From NCBI GenBank assembly GCA_052148715.1, contig JBKQHQ010000111.1, positions 1 through 64,000 of the forward strand: a stretch of 64,000 bases of DNA, in the 5' to 3' direction. Every line of letters starts with the position of its first letter. The first letter of the stretch is position 1. Both the position numbers and the translations under genes were made by a program. Below, one piece after another: positions 26,575 through 35,605 of the stretch. The notes under the pieces are model-generated. The model was given only the letters and a program-made list of their open reading frames with translations, had not been told where the DNA came from and made no database searches. This stretch comes from JBKQHQ01 sp052148715 (lineage in GTDB: Bacteria; Pseudomonadota; Alphaproteobacteria; Rhizobiales; Xanthobacteraceae).

Positions 26575-26668
26575 CGCGTAGTACTCCGAATTGCCTGTGA
26601 GTCATGCGCCTGCTGCGGGCTTCGTTCATAATACGTCTGAGTAGAGAACAGGTGCCGGGCGAAGCCGG

Positions 26669-27592
26669 TCAACGGTAGGTTACAAGGCAGCGGATTTCGA
26701 TACTCTCCCTCAGCGGCGAATCAGATGGAATATTGGGAAGATCGAAGGCCGAGTGCGGCGTAAAGCGGGCCACACCATTCACTTGGGAGTCGTACTGCTT
26801 GAAGACCAGCGCCTCATGGCGGTCCATTTCGTGGAAATAGAACCATTGGTGACGCGAAGACGGGTTGACCAGATATATCTCGCCGGAGCGCTGCGGGTAA
26901 TGGACATCGCTGGCCACTAGATCCCTCGCGCAGATCGTTCGCGCGTCGCATACCGCAAGCGGTGTATCCATTACTCTCCCTCCAATGGAGCGCCAGATGT
27001 TGATGATTGCGAAGCGATGCGCCGGCGAAGGAATCTTCTGCTCCGAGCCGAGCACTGCGAAGCGTCTCTGCCCGGAAGCCTCGCTGTAGTCGTTATGCAC
27101 GCGCCCGACTGCCGCCGGGCGGCTGCCGTCCCCGTCCCGTCCGAAGCTGAGCGCAGGACGCCCCGGTTCGCGCCGGCGAAGCGCATGGTCGAAAACGTAC
27201 GCGTGCCGGGCCCCGGTAACCCGTTTCGCAAGTTCGACCGCCTCCTCGTAGTAGCAGGTGCGGATCGCGGCCTCATCGCGAAAGTCCGCCATCGAGGTCG
27301 GGGCGTCCCACAACTCAAACCCCTCCACGTGGATGCTAGGGAGCGAGGTCATGACTCGCGCGTCTGTGATGCGTACCGGGGTCACCACATATTCACAGTT
27401 TTGTCGAGGAGTGCCCTCGGGCGGTTCATACATGTAATTGTAAGGCCGTTGCGTGGTCGGGCTCAGATAACTCAGTCCCGCGTTCACGCTAGGCACCAAC
27501 GGAGCTGCGGGCGAGAATTTGCCGGAGACGATCCACTTCTCGTGTCCCGGATGAAGGATGTTGTGCGGCGACGCCAAAGCTTCGGTTTGCAT
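26669..27592 (-). CDS. CmcJ/NvfI-like oxidoreductase
   Basis: 307 residues. The pattern matches the CmcJ/NvfI (asaB-like) family: an N-terminal strand region with LSYLSPTTQRPYNYMYEPPE, then RPAAVGRVHNDYSEASGQRR with the HxD pair, INIWRSIGG and NPSSRHQWFYFHEMDRHEAL. Characterised relatives act in secondary metabolism, including 2-oxoglutarate/Fe-dependent chemistry. The HND motif and the later H in SRHQW could be metal ligands. It is on the same strand as the isomerase-like gene, which lies 94 bases downstream. Confidence 0.75.
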   Translation of the reverse strand: MQTEALASPHNILHPGHEKWIVSGKFSPAAPLVPSVNAGLSYLSPTTQRPYNYMYEPPEGTPRQNCEYVVTPVRITDARVMTSLPSIHVEGFELWDAPTSMADFRDEAAIRTCYYEEAVELAKRVTGARHAYVFDHALRRREPGRPALSFGRDGDGSRPAAVGRVHNDYSEASGQRRFAVLGSEQKIPSPAHRFAIINIWRSIGGRVMDTPLAVCDARTICARDLVASDVHYPQRSGEIYLVNPSSRHQWFYFHEMDRHEALVFKQYDSQVNGVARFTPHSAFDLPNIPSDSPLRESIEIRCLVTYR

Positions 27593-27774
27593 GCTCCCCG
27601 TGTCCCACGAATGATTTCGTTACGTGCTGACGATCTAAGGTTCGCGACTATCGACAGATCGGCAGCGGGGGCGCAAACGAGAAATTTTCACGTTCGAATA
27701 CAGTAGGGCAATGCGAATGAGCGTCGGTCGAATACCTTGTCGTGCGGAGCAGAACGGGACGATGATCCACCACT

Positions 27775-27984
27775 CTACTCGCGCCAGAAGGGCTTCCGAG
27801 CTTCGAACCGGGCGTCCCAGCGAGTGAGGCCGATGTCCTGGAGTGACCGATCACTCAGCGCCATGAGTGCCGATCGCTCACGCGACCGCTTCGTCCAAAT
27901 GCCGATCAAGGCGATCCAACCGCGAGCCTTACGCATTCGTCGGTGCAGGCTCCGGCGTACTCGTTGCACCACGCTCAAGGCCAT
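27775..27984 (-). CDS. DUF1127 small protein
   Basis: 69 residues. It has a basic N-terminal helix (VVQRVRRSLHRRMRKARGWI) and the DUF1127 C-terminus (LMALSDRSLQDIGLTRWD). DUF1127 proteins of alphaproteobacteria bind RNA and affect sRNA maturation and nutrient responses. ATG 27984 is chosen; the frame stays open upstream only because it crosses a palindromic repeat (28033-28122) that translates to MAGLVPAIYVL-type sequence, a frequent annotation error. Confidence 0.75.
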   Translation of the reverse strand: MALSVVQRVRRSLHRRMRKARGWIALIGIWTKRSRERSALMALSDRSLQDIGLTRWDARFEARKPFWRE

Positions 27985-28032
27985 TTTGTCCACTAAAGCG
28001 AGTTTCGTTCGGATTGCATCAACCTCTCCGCC

Positions 28033-28122
28033 GTCATGCCCGCCCTCGTCGCGGGCATCCACGTCTTCACGGCCTTGCAGCACAGCCAAGACGTAGATGG
28101 CCGGAACGAGTCCGGCCATGAC
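28033..28122. repeat. REP/MITE-like palindromic element
   Basis: 90 bases with ~35-base imperfect inverted ends: GTCATGCCCGCCCTCGTCGC... and ...GAGTCCGGCCATGAC. It is open in all relevant frames, so it extends the apparent DUF1127 reading frame. Confidence 0.8.
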
Positions 28123-28339
28123 GTGGTGAGGACGTGGTTCAATTTGAGCGAGACATGCTTTAGTGCTGATCATCGTTGTCTCTGTAGCGAAAGTGTTGCC
28201 GAAACGAAGTAAGCATACGCGTGAGCGCGAATCATCAAAAATGAAAAAAACTAAACTTTGAGATTATTCGGCTCATCTCGGTTCTGTTACCTTAAATAAG
28301 GGTCACTGCAACCGAACGCGACCGGTGCCGCCCGCTTCG

Positions 28340-28441
28340 GGCGCCGTGCAGAACCCGAGCCCCCGGCCCGAGGACCACATCGCCGGAGACGGTGGCGTTG
28401 CTCGCAACCGCCGCCGCCGGATCAATCTGCGGGTGAGCCAC
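28340..28441 (-). pseudogene. Remnant of a gamma-carbonic-anhydrase-like hexapeptide protein
   Basis: About 33 codons read HPQIDPAAAVASNATVSGDV, then VLGPGARVL. This is the start of a left-handed beta-helix protein such as the gamma-carbonic anhydrase/YrdA family. The similarity then stops, so only the first turns survive. It is an interpretation of a short stretch. Confidence 0.35.
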
Positions 28442-28473
28442 AGGTGACCTCCTGCCGGGTAGGGAATTCCCCA

Positions 28474-28632
28474 TCAGCCAAAGCACACGACAAAGCCGAC
28501 ACGGATGGCCTCGAAAAAGACCAGCCCGCCGAATTTGGCCCACAGCCAAACGCTGCCGGCCAGCGCGAGGATGGCGATGGGGCTCGCGAGAATGAGCGGA
28601 GACGGCGAGCGCGGTGCAATAATCTTGCGCAT
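28474..28632 (-). CDS. Very small membrane protein
   Basis: 52 residues, MRKIIAPRSPSPLILASPIA followed by ILALAGSVWLWAKFGGLVFF and a further hydrophobic tail, so one or two membrane segments. It has no known family. The surrounding 28.17-28.93 kb holds only this, the hexapeptide remnant, and possible fragments of a zinc-ribbon-like frame (CPTCDHRLALIERH near 28.66 kb). Confidence 0.45.
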   Translation of the reverse strand: MRKIIAPRSPSPLILASPIAILALAGSVWLWAKFGGLVFFEAIRVGFVVCFG

Positions 28633-28932
28633 TGGTGACGCTCGATCAACGCAAGGCGGTGGTCGCAAGTCGGGCAGATTGATCTCCCGTTGAAGTCAGT
28701 TCGGTAATACGGCCCCAGCTCATCGGCTCGGCGCACATCCCAGTGGGAAGGTTGGAACACCTTGGCCGAGGGCACAAGCGAGATTTGCTCACTCTAGATG
28801 AGCGGAACTCAACCGTCTTCGAGTTCGGAGATGAACAGAAGTACTTACGAGATTAGTACTTTTCGTTTGGACGCTGCTGGAACGCCCTCTATCTCTTTCT
28901 TTCCCGAAATCTACTCCGTCTTGGAGATAATC

Positions 28933-30189
28933 ATGATCAGCACCGCTGATAAACTAACCCCTTCGGCACCTGCTGCGGCTGGGGCTTGGCGCGCGCCATT
29001 CCTGATCATCGGCTTCGGTTGCCTAATCTCGCTGATGTCCTTTGGACCGCGTTCGTCACTCGGCTTTTTTCTGACTCCAATGTCGACCGACAATAACTGG
29101 GGCCGCGACGTCTTTGCGTTCGCGTTGGCGATACAGAACCTCCTGTGGGGTATCGGGCAGCCGCTCGCAGGCATGATCGCCGACCGGTTCGGCTCGGTAC
29201 GCGTGTTCTGCGCCGGCGGGCTGATGTTTGCCTTGGGCCTGGCGCTCATGGCTCATGCGAGCAGCGCCCCGATGCTCGATCTATCTGCAGGTGCGTTGAT
29301 CGGATTTGGATTATCCGGAACGTCGTTCATGATGATTGTGGCCACCTTCGGAAAGCTACTGCCGCCCGAGTGGCGCATGATCGCTTTCGGGTTTGGCACG
29401 GCAGCAGCGTCGTTCGGGCAGTTCGTGTATTCGCCGCTTTCCGTTCTGCTCATCGATTCGTTCGGCTGGCAGCAAACGCTCATCATTTTCGCGGTGAGCA
29501 TGCTCGCCGTACTGCCGCTATCAATGGCACTGGCAACGCCGACAACCGAAGCAGCCGGTAAGGACACTTCACAGCAGCAGTCCCTGCGGCAAGCGCTCTC
29601 CGAAGCCTTCGCGCAGCGCTCCTACGTGATGTTAGTGATCGGCTTTTTTACCTGTGGGTTCCAGCTTGCGTTCATCACGGTGCATTTGCCCGCTTATCTC
29701 GTCGACCGAGGTCTTTCGGCGACCGTCGGCGGCTGGACGCTGGCCACGATTGGCCTCTTCAACATTATTGGATCGCTCACCTACGGGTGGCTGTCCAACT
29801 ACTTACCCAAGCGATATCTTCTGTCGTTCAATTACCTCGTGCGCGCAGCCGCCATCTTCGTGTTCATCTCGTTCCCGGTTACTCCGCTGAGCGCTATCTC
29901 ATTCGCCATCGTTATGGGTCTGGTGTGGCTTTCCGTGGTGCCGCCGACCAACGGCATCATCGCCGTCATGTTCGGCACGCGGTGGCTGGCAACGCTGGCG
30001 GGTTTCGCGTTCTTGAGCCACCAGATAGGCGGCTTCCTTGGGGCATGGCTCGGCGGCATCGTGTTCGACCGCTTCGGCTCCTACGACCCCGTGTGGTGGT
30101 TGTCGATCGCACTCGGAATTTTTTCCGCTCTGATCAACCTGCCGATCGTCGAGAAGCCGGTCACGCGTGCCACCGCCGTCCCGGCGTGA
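28933..30189 (+). CDS. MFS transporter
   Basis: 418 residues with 12 membrane segments. The MFS loop motif between helices 2 and 3 is present (GMIADRFGSVRVFCAGGLMF), and helix 1 begins FLIIGFGCLISLMSFGPRSS. It resembles oxalate/formate and monocarboxylate MFS transporters (OFA/MCT-like), so an organic acid is a likely substrate. ATG 28933 is preferred to an upstream start whose leader is not membrane-like; GGAGA precedes it. A convergent LysR gene follows across a shared terminator. Confidence 0.85.
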   Translation: MISTADKLTPSAPAAAGAWRAPFLIIGFGCLISLMSFGPRSSLGFFLTPMSTDNNWGRDVFAFALAIQNLLWGIGQPLAGMIADRFGSVRVFCAGGLMFALGLALMAHASSAPMLDLSAGALIGFGLSGTSFMMIVATFGKLLPPEWRMIAFGFGTAAASFGQFVYSPLSVLLIDSFGWQQTLIIFAVSMLAVLPLSMALATPTTEAAGKDTSQQQSLRQALSEAFAQRSYVMLVIGFFTCGFQLAFITVHLPAYLVDRGLSATVGGWTLATIGLFNIIGSLTYGWLSNYLPKRYLLSFNYLVRAAAIFVFISFPVTPLSAISFAIVMGLVWLSVVPPTNGIIAVMFGTRWLATLAGFAFLSHQIGGFLGAWLGGIVFDRFGSYDPVWWLSIALGIFSALINLPIVEKPVTRATAVPA

Positions 30190-30216
30190 TGAGAACGAGG
30201 GTAGTGCTCTTTCGGC

Positions 30217-30246
30217 ACCCGGGTCTTGCCCTTACGAGACCCGGGT
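30217..30246. terminator. Bidirectional hairpin between convergent MFS and LysR genes
   Basis: A perfect 10-bp stem, ACCCGGGTCT (30217-30226) and AGACCCGGGT (30237-30246), around a 10-base loop. It lies 28 bases after the MFS stop and includes the LysR stop codon. No long T-run follows on either side, so efficiency is unclear. Confidence 0.6.
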
Positions 30247-31170
30247 GTATTTGGTTCGGTCAACGGGCTTATCGTCGTCAGTGATGTCGGAGAGTGCGGA
30301 TACAAGCCAGTTCCGGAACCATTTGACTTCGGGCTTTTGAACGTCCGCCTGGGGGGTGACGAGCCAATAGCCGCTGCCGCTGGGGATCGTTTGATCACGT
30401 AGCGGTATCAATCGACCGCTATCGATCTCCTCGTTGACGAGCGGCCGTCGCCCCAACACCACACCAAGGCCGAGCGCGGCCGCATCGAACGCCATCTGCA
30501 TGGTGTCGATCCACAGCCCGCTCTCAATTGACGGGACCTGCACCCCCGTTGCCCGAACCCAATGACTCCAATCGGCCGATACGGAAGTGAGGTGAATGAG
30601 CGACGCCCGCGACAACAGATCCGCATCCGACGAGACCCCGAGTTGCTCTTTCAGGCCGGGACTACAAACCGGGATCAGCGTCTCCAGCGCGAGCAGGGTC
30701 CAATTTGGCTCCGGCTTCTCCGTTGAGGTGAAACGAATGGCAACGTCGAAACCGTCGAGCGTCAGGTCCACCAGACGGTGTGAAGTGTCGATCTTCACGC
30801 GAACATCCGGAAACTGGGAAAGGAACTTCTCGAGGCGCGGCAGGAGAATCTTGCTTGCAAAGGTCGGCGCGCTGCTGATTGATAGTGTCCCGGTGGCCTT
30901 GCGGCCGGGGAGCTGTTCGGTAGCCTTGGCGAGAAGACTCAGCACTTGATTGACCAGGGGCGCATAGGTCTCGCCGTCACCCGTGAGCCGCAATCCGCGA
31001 GATTCGCGATAGAACAGCTCGACACCGAGCCAGTTCTCAAGGGTCTGAACGGCGTGACTGACAGCGCCCGCCGTGAGGTTGAGCTCCTCGGCCGCTTTGC
31101 GAAAGCTATTGTGACGAGCAGCAGCCTCGAAGACCCGAAGTGAACTCATTGGCGGAAGCCGGAAAGCCAT
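30232..31170 (-). CDS. LysR-family regulator (GcvA-like)
   Basis: 312 residues. The N-terminal winged helix-turn-helix is typical of the GcvA/AmpR group: LPPMSSLRVFEAAARHNSFR, KAAEELNLTAGAVSHAVQTL, ENWLGVELFYRESRGLRLT. A ligand-binding domain follows (TGTLSISSAPTFASKILLPR). It may control the convergent MFS gene, but LysR proteins usually act on divergent genes. The 302-bp gap upstream (31171-31472) holds its promoter and a near-palindrome TTGAAAAATTTTCAA at 31319-31333. Confidence 0.9.
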   Translation of the reverse strand: MAFRLPPMSSLRVFEAAARHNSFRKAAEELNLTAGAVSHAVQTLENWLGVELFYRESRGLRLTGDGETYAPLVNQVLSLLAKATEQLPGRKATGTLSISSAPTFASKILLPRLEKFLSQFPDVRVKIDTSHRLVDLTLDGFDVAIRFTSTEKPEPNWTLLALETLIPVCSPGLKEQLGVSSDADLLSRASLIHLTSVSADWSHWVRATGVQVPSIESGLWIDTMQMAFDAAALGLGVVLGRRPLVNEEIDSGRLIPLRDQTIPSGSGYWLVTPQADVQKPEVKWFRNWLVSALSDITDDDKPVDRTKYTRVS

Positions 31171-31472
31171 AATCCCCTATCCCAAGTTTTTGTAGCGAGC
31201 CGCGCATTATACCAAGCCGCGACAGCTGGCGAATGTGCCGCGGGAGACCCAAGGCAGCATTATGGTCACGAAATCCACGCATGTATTGGGCTGCGGGGCG
31301 ATATTTTTTCATTCATCGTTGAAAAATTTTCAATGAGAGCAGGAAACCGGTTAAATGATCCGGACCCATGGGCCGCTTCGGCAAGGTGGTGCGTTGAACT
31401 GACATGCAAGCCGCCGTCGATATGCGGATCGCGTTGTCGCGCATGAATGCCGGCCTCCAACTGACGCATTCT

Positions 31473-31997
31473 TCAAGAGGTCTCGCGAAGGACGATGCAG
31501 GTGGCGGTGCCATGCGCATAGAGCTTGCCCTGCCGGTCGATGAGACGCCCCTCGGCCGTCGCAATTCGCGAGCCGGGATGAACGACTTTGCCCTCCGCCA
31601 AGAGCGTGTGCGTTTTCACAGAGACCGGGCGCACGAAATGAACCTTAACTTCGAGCGTCGAAAATAGGCTGCCGGCCGGCAGTTGAGCGTGGACCGCTAG
31701 GCCCATGACGGAGTCGAGCAGGGTACAAACGATGCCGCCGTGGACGCCCCCCATGGGGTTATAATGAAACTCCGCGGGCTCAAATTCGCCGGTCACCTCG
31801 CCAGGTTCGACCTTGACCAACCGGAAATCGATCAACTCGAAGGCCGGTGGCGCGGGGACTTGGCCACCCATCAGGTTGCGCACGAATTCAAGGCCGCTCA
31901 AGGAGCGCGCGGCCTCCACACTGATCGCCGGATCTCGCCAAGACAACGTTCGAACGCGAGGCCCTTCGATATCCTTGCCGCGACGCGTTTCTTCCAT
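31473..31997 (-). CDS. PaaI-type hotdog-fold thioesterase
   Basis: 174 residues. The hotdog core is clear: EFHYNPMGGVHGGIVCTLLD (the PaaI active-site helix with HGG) and HFVRPVSVKTHTLLAEGKVV. Family members hydrolyse aromatic or short-chain acyl-CoA thioesters. A catabolic role with nearby CoA-dependent enzymes is possible, but none is adjacent. Confidence 0.88.
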   Translation of the reverse strand: MEETRRGKDIEGPRVRTLSWRDPAISVEAARSLSGLEFVRNLMGGQVPAPPAFELIDFRLVKVEPGEVTGEFEPAEFHYNPMGGVHGGIVCTLLDSVMGLAVHAQLPAGSLFSTLEVKVHFVRPVSVKTHTLLAEGKVVHPGSRIATAEGRLIDRQGKLYAHGTATCIVLRETS

Positions 31998-32781
31998 TCC
32001 ATTCGCCCTTTGAACCCAAGCCTCACCCGTTGCCCCGCCGCCGTACGGATGCGACGGTGATGTCAGAATTCACTACGCAGCGGGAATTGGCGCCGATGCA
32101 CAAACGAGAAGATTTCTTCGATAGGCGAGAAAAAATCTTCGACTGGCTGCATGCCTGGGAATTCGCGATCTGGCCGCGCTCGACGCGCGGCTTAGGCTAC
32201 AGCGAACACTCGTGCGGTGATCCGGCTGTTGGGATTGCGGCCATGACCCGCCTCTATGCCATACCGCCAAGCAGGCATACGCGACGGGGTTCCAGCGCGT
32301 GTTTGGGGCCGGATGACCGCGAGGCAACAATGCGTCGTTTGGTGGGAACCATGCTTCAGGGGGGGTGATGCGCGATATGGCGGCGAGGGGGCTTCGCGCC
32401 CACCGCACGGATACTTTGACGGCCACGAGCGCATGGTTGCTCCAAGGGCGCGTTCTTGATGCGCTCAAGGCGGCGGGTGATGTCGTCGGCCGCGGTGTCG
32501 AAGAGCTGCCGGCGCGTATAGTCGGCGAGGGTCCGGGTCTTGAGATCACCGGGGGCTAGGCTCGGCGAGCCGAGGGGCGCGCGCGCCCCTAGCATTGGGG
32601 GCGCGACGCCCTTTTCGGGCCTTGGAAATCGCTGTCCCGTCCTCTAGATAGGCGTCCGTCGTGCCCGATCGTGCCATTCCGAGGGCTTTCCGGCCGACGC
32701 GAACGCAGAAGGAACCCCGTCCGAGCCTATGGCGAGCCTAAGCGGAGAAGGAGTTCCCGTAAGTCATTGATTTTACGCGAT
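31998..32781. other. 784-bp region without a convincing gene, upstream of tRNA-Met
   Basis: Several overlapping Arg/Pro/Ser-rich frames exist on both strands, but none resembles a known protein. The best is a minus-strand piece near 32.36-32.56 kb (LADYTRRQLFDTAADDITRR) that could be the remnant of a gene. Around 32.56-32.63 kb there are GC palindromes (CTCGGCGAGCCGAG and GGGGCGCGCGCGCCCC). It looks like decayed DNA at an island edge. Confidence 0.5.
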
Positions 32782-32858
32782 GGCGGAGTAGCTCAGCTGG
32801 TTAGAGCAGCGGAATCATAATCCGTGTGTCGGGGGTTCGAGTCCCTCCTCCGCTACCA
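32782..32858 (+). tRNA. tRNA-Met (CAT), elongator type
   Basis: 77 nt. The acceptor stem pairs GGCGGAG with CTCCGCT, with discriminator A and an encoded CCA. The D-arm is GCTCAGCTGGTTAGAGC. The anticodon stem GCGGA/TCCGT encloses loop ATCATAA with anticodon CAT. The T-arm is GGGGGTTCGAGTCCCTC. Together these match elongator tRNA-Met of rhizobia. A truncated secretion gene starts 56 bases after the 3' end. Confidence 0.95.
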
Positions 32859-32913
32859 AGAAAATTCCTTAACTTTCAACATATTAGCTGACCGAAGGGC
32901 GCGGGACGGTCTT

Positions 32914-33921
32914 ATGTCCATGTTGCTGATCAGTAAGATCGTGACGGCGCTGACTCTCTATTTCGGTGCCCATCTGGTCATCGATGGGGAGCTGACGGTC
33001 GGCGAGCTCATCGCCTTCAACATGCTGGCGGGTCGGGTCGCCCAGCCGGTGTTGCGGCTGGCGCAGCTCTGGCAGGATTTCCATCAAGCGAGAATTTCGA
33101 TTGCCCGCCTTGGCGATATCCTCAACACCGCACCGGAACCGACTTACAATCCGAGTCGGACCGCGTTGCCGGTGATCCGTGGCGAGATCGTATTCGAATC
33201 CGTCACTTTCCGATACCGTCTCGACGGGCCCGAGATTCTGCGCAACGTCGATTTGCGCATTCCTGCCGGGCAGATGATCGGCATCGTCGGGCCGTCGGGC
33301 TCCGGAAAGTCGACCCTCGCGAAGCTGGTGCAGCGCCTCTATGTGCCGGAGAGCGGCCGGCTGCTGATCGATGGGGTGGACCTGGCGGTGGTCGACGTCA
33401 CCTGGCTGCGCCGGCAGATCGGCGTGGTGCTGCAAGAAAACGTGCTCTTCAACCGCTCGATCCGCGACAATATCGCACTGGCAGACCCAGGCCTGCCGAC
33501 CGAGCAGGTGATCGCGGCGGCGGAGCTTGCCGGCGCCCATGATTTCATTCTGGAGCTGCCGCACGGCTATGACACCATGGTGGGCGAGCGCGGGGCAAGT
33601 CTTTCCGGCGGCCAGCGCCAGCGCATCGCAATTGCGCGCGCTCTGATCACCAATCCGCGCATCCTGATATTCGACGAGGCAACCAGCGCCCTCGATTACG
33701 AGAGCGAGCGCATCATCCAGGATAACATGCGCAAGATCGGCCATGGCCGCACCGTGCTGGTCATCGCGCACCGTCTCTCCACCGTTCGCCGCGCCGACCG
33801 GATCATCACGATCGAGCGGGGCCGCCTGGTCGAGGAGGGAAGCCATGACGAATTGATCCGGGCGGAGGGGCGCTACGCCATGCTGCACCGCCTGCAGGCA
33901 GGTCTCCATGAAGTCGGCTGA
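32914..33921 (+). pseudogene. 5'-truncated type I secretion ABC transporter (HlyB/LapB-like)
   Basis: 335 codons remain. The end of the membrane domain (LYFGAHLVIDGELTVGELIA) and a whole ATPase follow: Walker A GPSGSGKST at 126-134, signature LSGGQRQRIAIARAL, Walker B ILIFDEATSALD. A normal type I secretion ABC protein is ~700 residues, with an N-terminal peptidase-like domain and six membrane helices. Most of that is missing, and similarity starts just after the tRNA gene. It overlaps the hlyD-like gene by 14 bases, as in intact operons. Transport function is unlikely. Confidence 0.8.
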
Positions 33922-35347
33922 AAGCAAAGGGGTCGTCGTTCAGCTGCGGCCGTCGCCGGCGGCCGCGCGTAGAGTGCAGCTCGAGTTTCTGCCGGCGGCG
34001 TTGGAGATCGTGGAAACTCCGGCCTCGCCCGCCGGCCGGGCTATCGCGGCCACGATAATTCTGCTGTTCGTGATTGCCATCGCCTGGGCCACGTTCGGCC
34101 GCATCGACATCGTCGCAACCGCGTCCGGCAAGATCCTGCCGACCGGGCGCACCAAATTGATCCAGCCGTTTGAAACGGGGGTTGTGCGCGCGATCCGCGT
34201 TCAGGACGGCCAAACCGTGAAGATCGGCGACGTCCTGGTCGAGCTCGATACCACGATCAACGCCGCCGAGCGCGACCGCATCGCCAAGGAACTGGTCGCG
34301 GCGCAGCTTACCGTAGCGCGCCTGCACGCCGCCATCGCCGGCATGAGCAACCCGGAGGTTTCCTTCGAGGTACCGGAGCGGGCGTCGTCCGCACAAATCG
34401 AATTGCAGCGTCGGTTCCTGCGTAACCAGATCGATGAAGTCCGCGCCAAGCTCGCCCACATCGACGATCAGATCACGCAGAACGACGCGAGCCGCGCGGC
34501 AGTGGCGGCCACCGTGCAGAAGCTCACCCTGTCGATCCCGTTGCTGCGGCAGCGTGCCGACGTGCGGCATCATCTGTCGGATCAGGGCCTCGGTTCAAAA
34601 CTGCAGTATTGGGAAACGCAGCAGGACTTGGTCGAGCACGAGCAAGAGCTCGTCGTGCAGCAAGCTCGCCTCGCCGAGGCGATTGCTGCCATCACGGCCT
34701 TGCGGGAGCAGCGCCGGCAAACCGAGGCGGAATATAACAGAACCAATCTCAGCGACCTTGCCGACGCGGAGCAGAAGGCCGCGAGCCTCGGCGAGGCGCT
34801 GGTGGGGGCCGAGCAGCGTCGCCAGCTGCAGACGCTCACCGCGCCGGTCGACGGCACCGTGCAGCAGCTCGCCGTCCATACCATCGGCGGGGTCGTGACG
34901 CCGGCGCAGCAGCTGATGGTGATCGTGCCGGCGGATGCTCGCCTGGAGGCAGAGGCCATGGTGTCGAATCGCGACATCGGCTTCGTGCATGCCGGCGAAC
35001 CGGTCGAGGTGAAAATCGATACCTTCAATTTCACCCGCTACGGGCTGATCCACGGCAAGGTCGCGAGCGTCTCGCGCGACTCCATCGTTCGCGACAAGCC
35101 GGCGGACAAGTCGGGCGCGACCAGGCCCGGGGCGCTCGCCGAGACCAGCGAGCCGCAGGGTCAGGAGCTGCTCTATGCGGCCCGTATCGCGCTCGATCGC
35201 ACGCAAATGCGGATCGAGGACGAACTGATCAATCTGTCGCCCGGTATGGCGGTGACGGTGGAGATCAAGACCGGCTCACGGCGCGTCATCGAATATCTGC
35301 TGTCGCCGTTGCTGCGGTACAAGCAGGAGAGCCTGCGGGAAAGGTAG
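33908..35347 (+). CDS. HlyD-family type I secretion membrane fusion protein
   Basis: 479 residues, full length for the family. There is a cytosolic N-terminus, one membrane segment (AATIILLFVIAIAWATFGRI), a lipoyl-like half (ASGKILPTGRTKLIQPFETG), a long coiled coil (~residues 115-290), and a beta-barrel with GMAVTVEIKTGSRRVIEYLL at the end. It would link the inner-membrane ABC protein to a TolC-like channel. The upstream ABC gene is truncated and no TolC gene is present. The last 94 bp occur again at 37866-37959. Confidence 0.9.
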   Translation: MKSAESKGVVVQLRPSPAAARRVQLEFLPAALEIVETPASPAGRAIAATIILLFVIAIAWATFGRIDIVATASGKILPTGRTKLIQPFETGVVRAIRVQDGQTVKIGDVLVELDTTINAAERDRIAKELVAAQLTVARLHAAIAGMSNPEVSFEVPERASSAQIELQRRFLRNQIDEVRAKLAHIDDQITQNDASRAAVAATVQKLTLSIPLLRQRADVRHHLSDQGLGSKLQYWETQQDLVEHEQELVVQQARLAEAIAAITALREQRRQTEAEYNRTNLSDLADAEQKAASLGEALVGAEQRRQLQTLTAPVDGTVQQLAVHTIGGVVTPAQQLMVIVPADARLEAEAMVSNRDIGFVHAGEPVEVKIDTFNFTRYGLIHGKVASVSRDSIVRDKPADKSGATRPGALAETSEPQGQELLYAARIALDRTQMRIEDELINLSPGMAVTVEIKTGSRRVIEYLLSPLLRYKQESLRER

Positions 35348-35415
35348 AGGCGGGTGGCGGAAAGGCATCTGCGAAAGGGACGTAGAGTCGTGACTAATCA
35401 TGTTAGCGGTGAGTG

Positions 35416-35550
35416 ATGTGTATGCGCGAAGTGGACCGTTTATATGAAGGACGTTCAGAGTGCAAGGTTGGTACGTCTTCACTGAATGAGAAGTCGAAGC
35501 AGAAAATGGTCGATCGGATTACGGATGTGGTCAAATTGTTCATAGCATAG
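35416..35550 (+). CDS. Possible 44-residue small ORF in the secretion cassette
   Basis: ATG 35416 to TAG 35548 encodes MCMREVDRLYEGRSECKVGT and ends ITDVVKLFIA. It is AT-richer than its surroundings and lies between hlyD and the next gene on the same strand. There is no double-glycine leader and no known family. It may be coding or chance. Confidence 0.25.
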   Translation: MCMREVDRLYEGRSECKVGTSSLNEKSKQKMVDRITDVVKLFIA

Positions 35551-35605
35551 CGTGCTTGGATTGTTTACACGCGGGTGGCAAACTTCTTCTGGTAGAGGTA
35601 TCGAG

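Noticed and set aside
28292..28549. Intact hexapeptide-repeat protein gene
   Set aside because: Only about 33 codons match a gamma-carbonic-anhydrase start; the rest is unrelated, so it is listed as a remnant.
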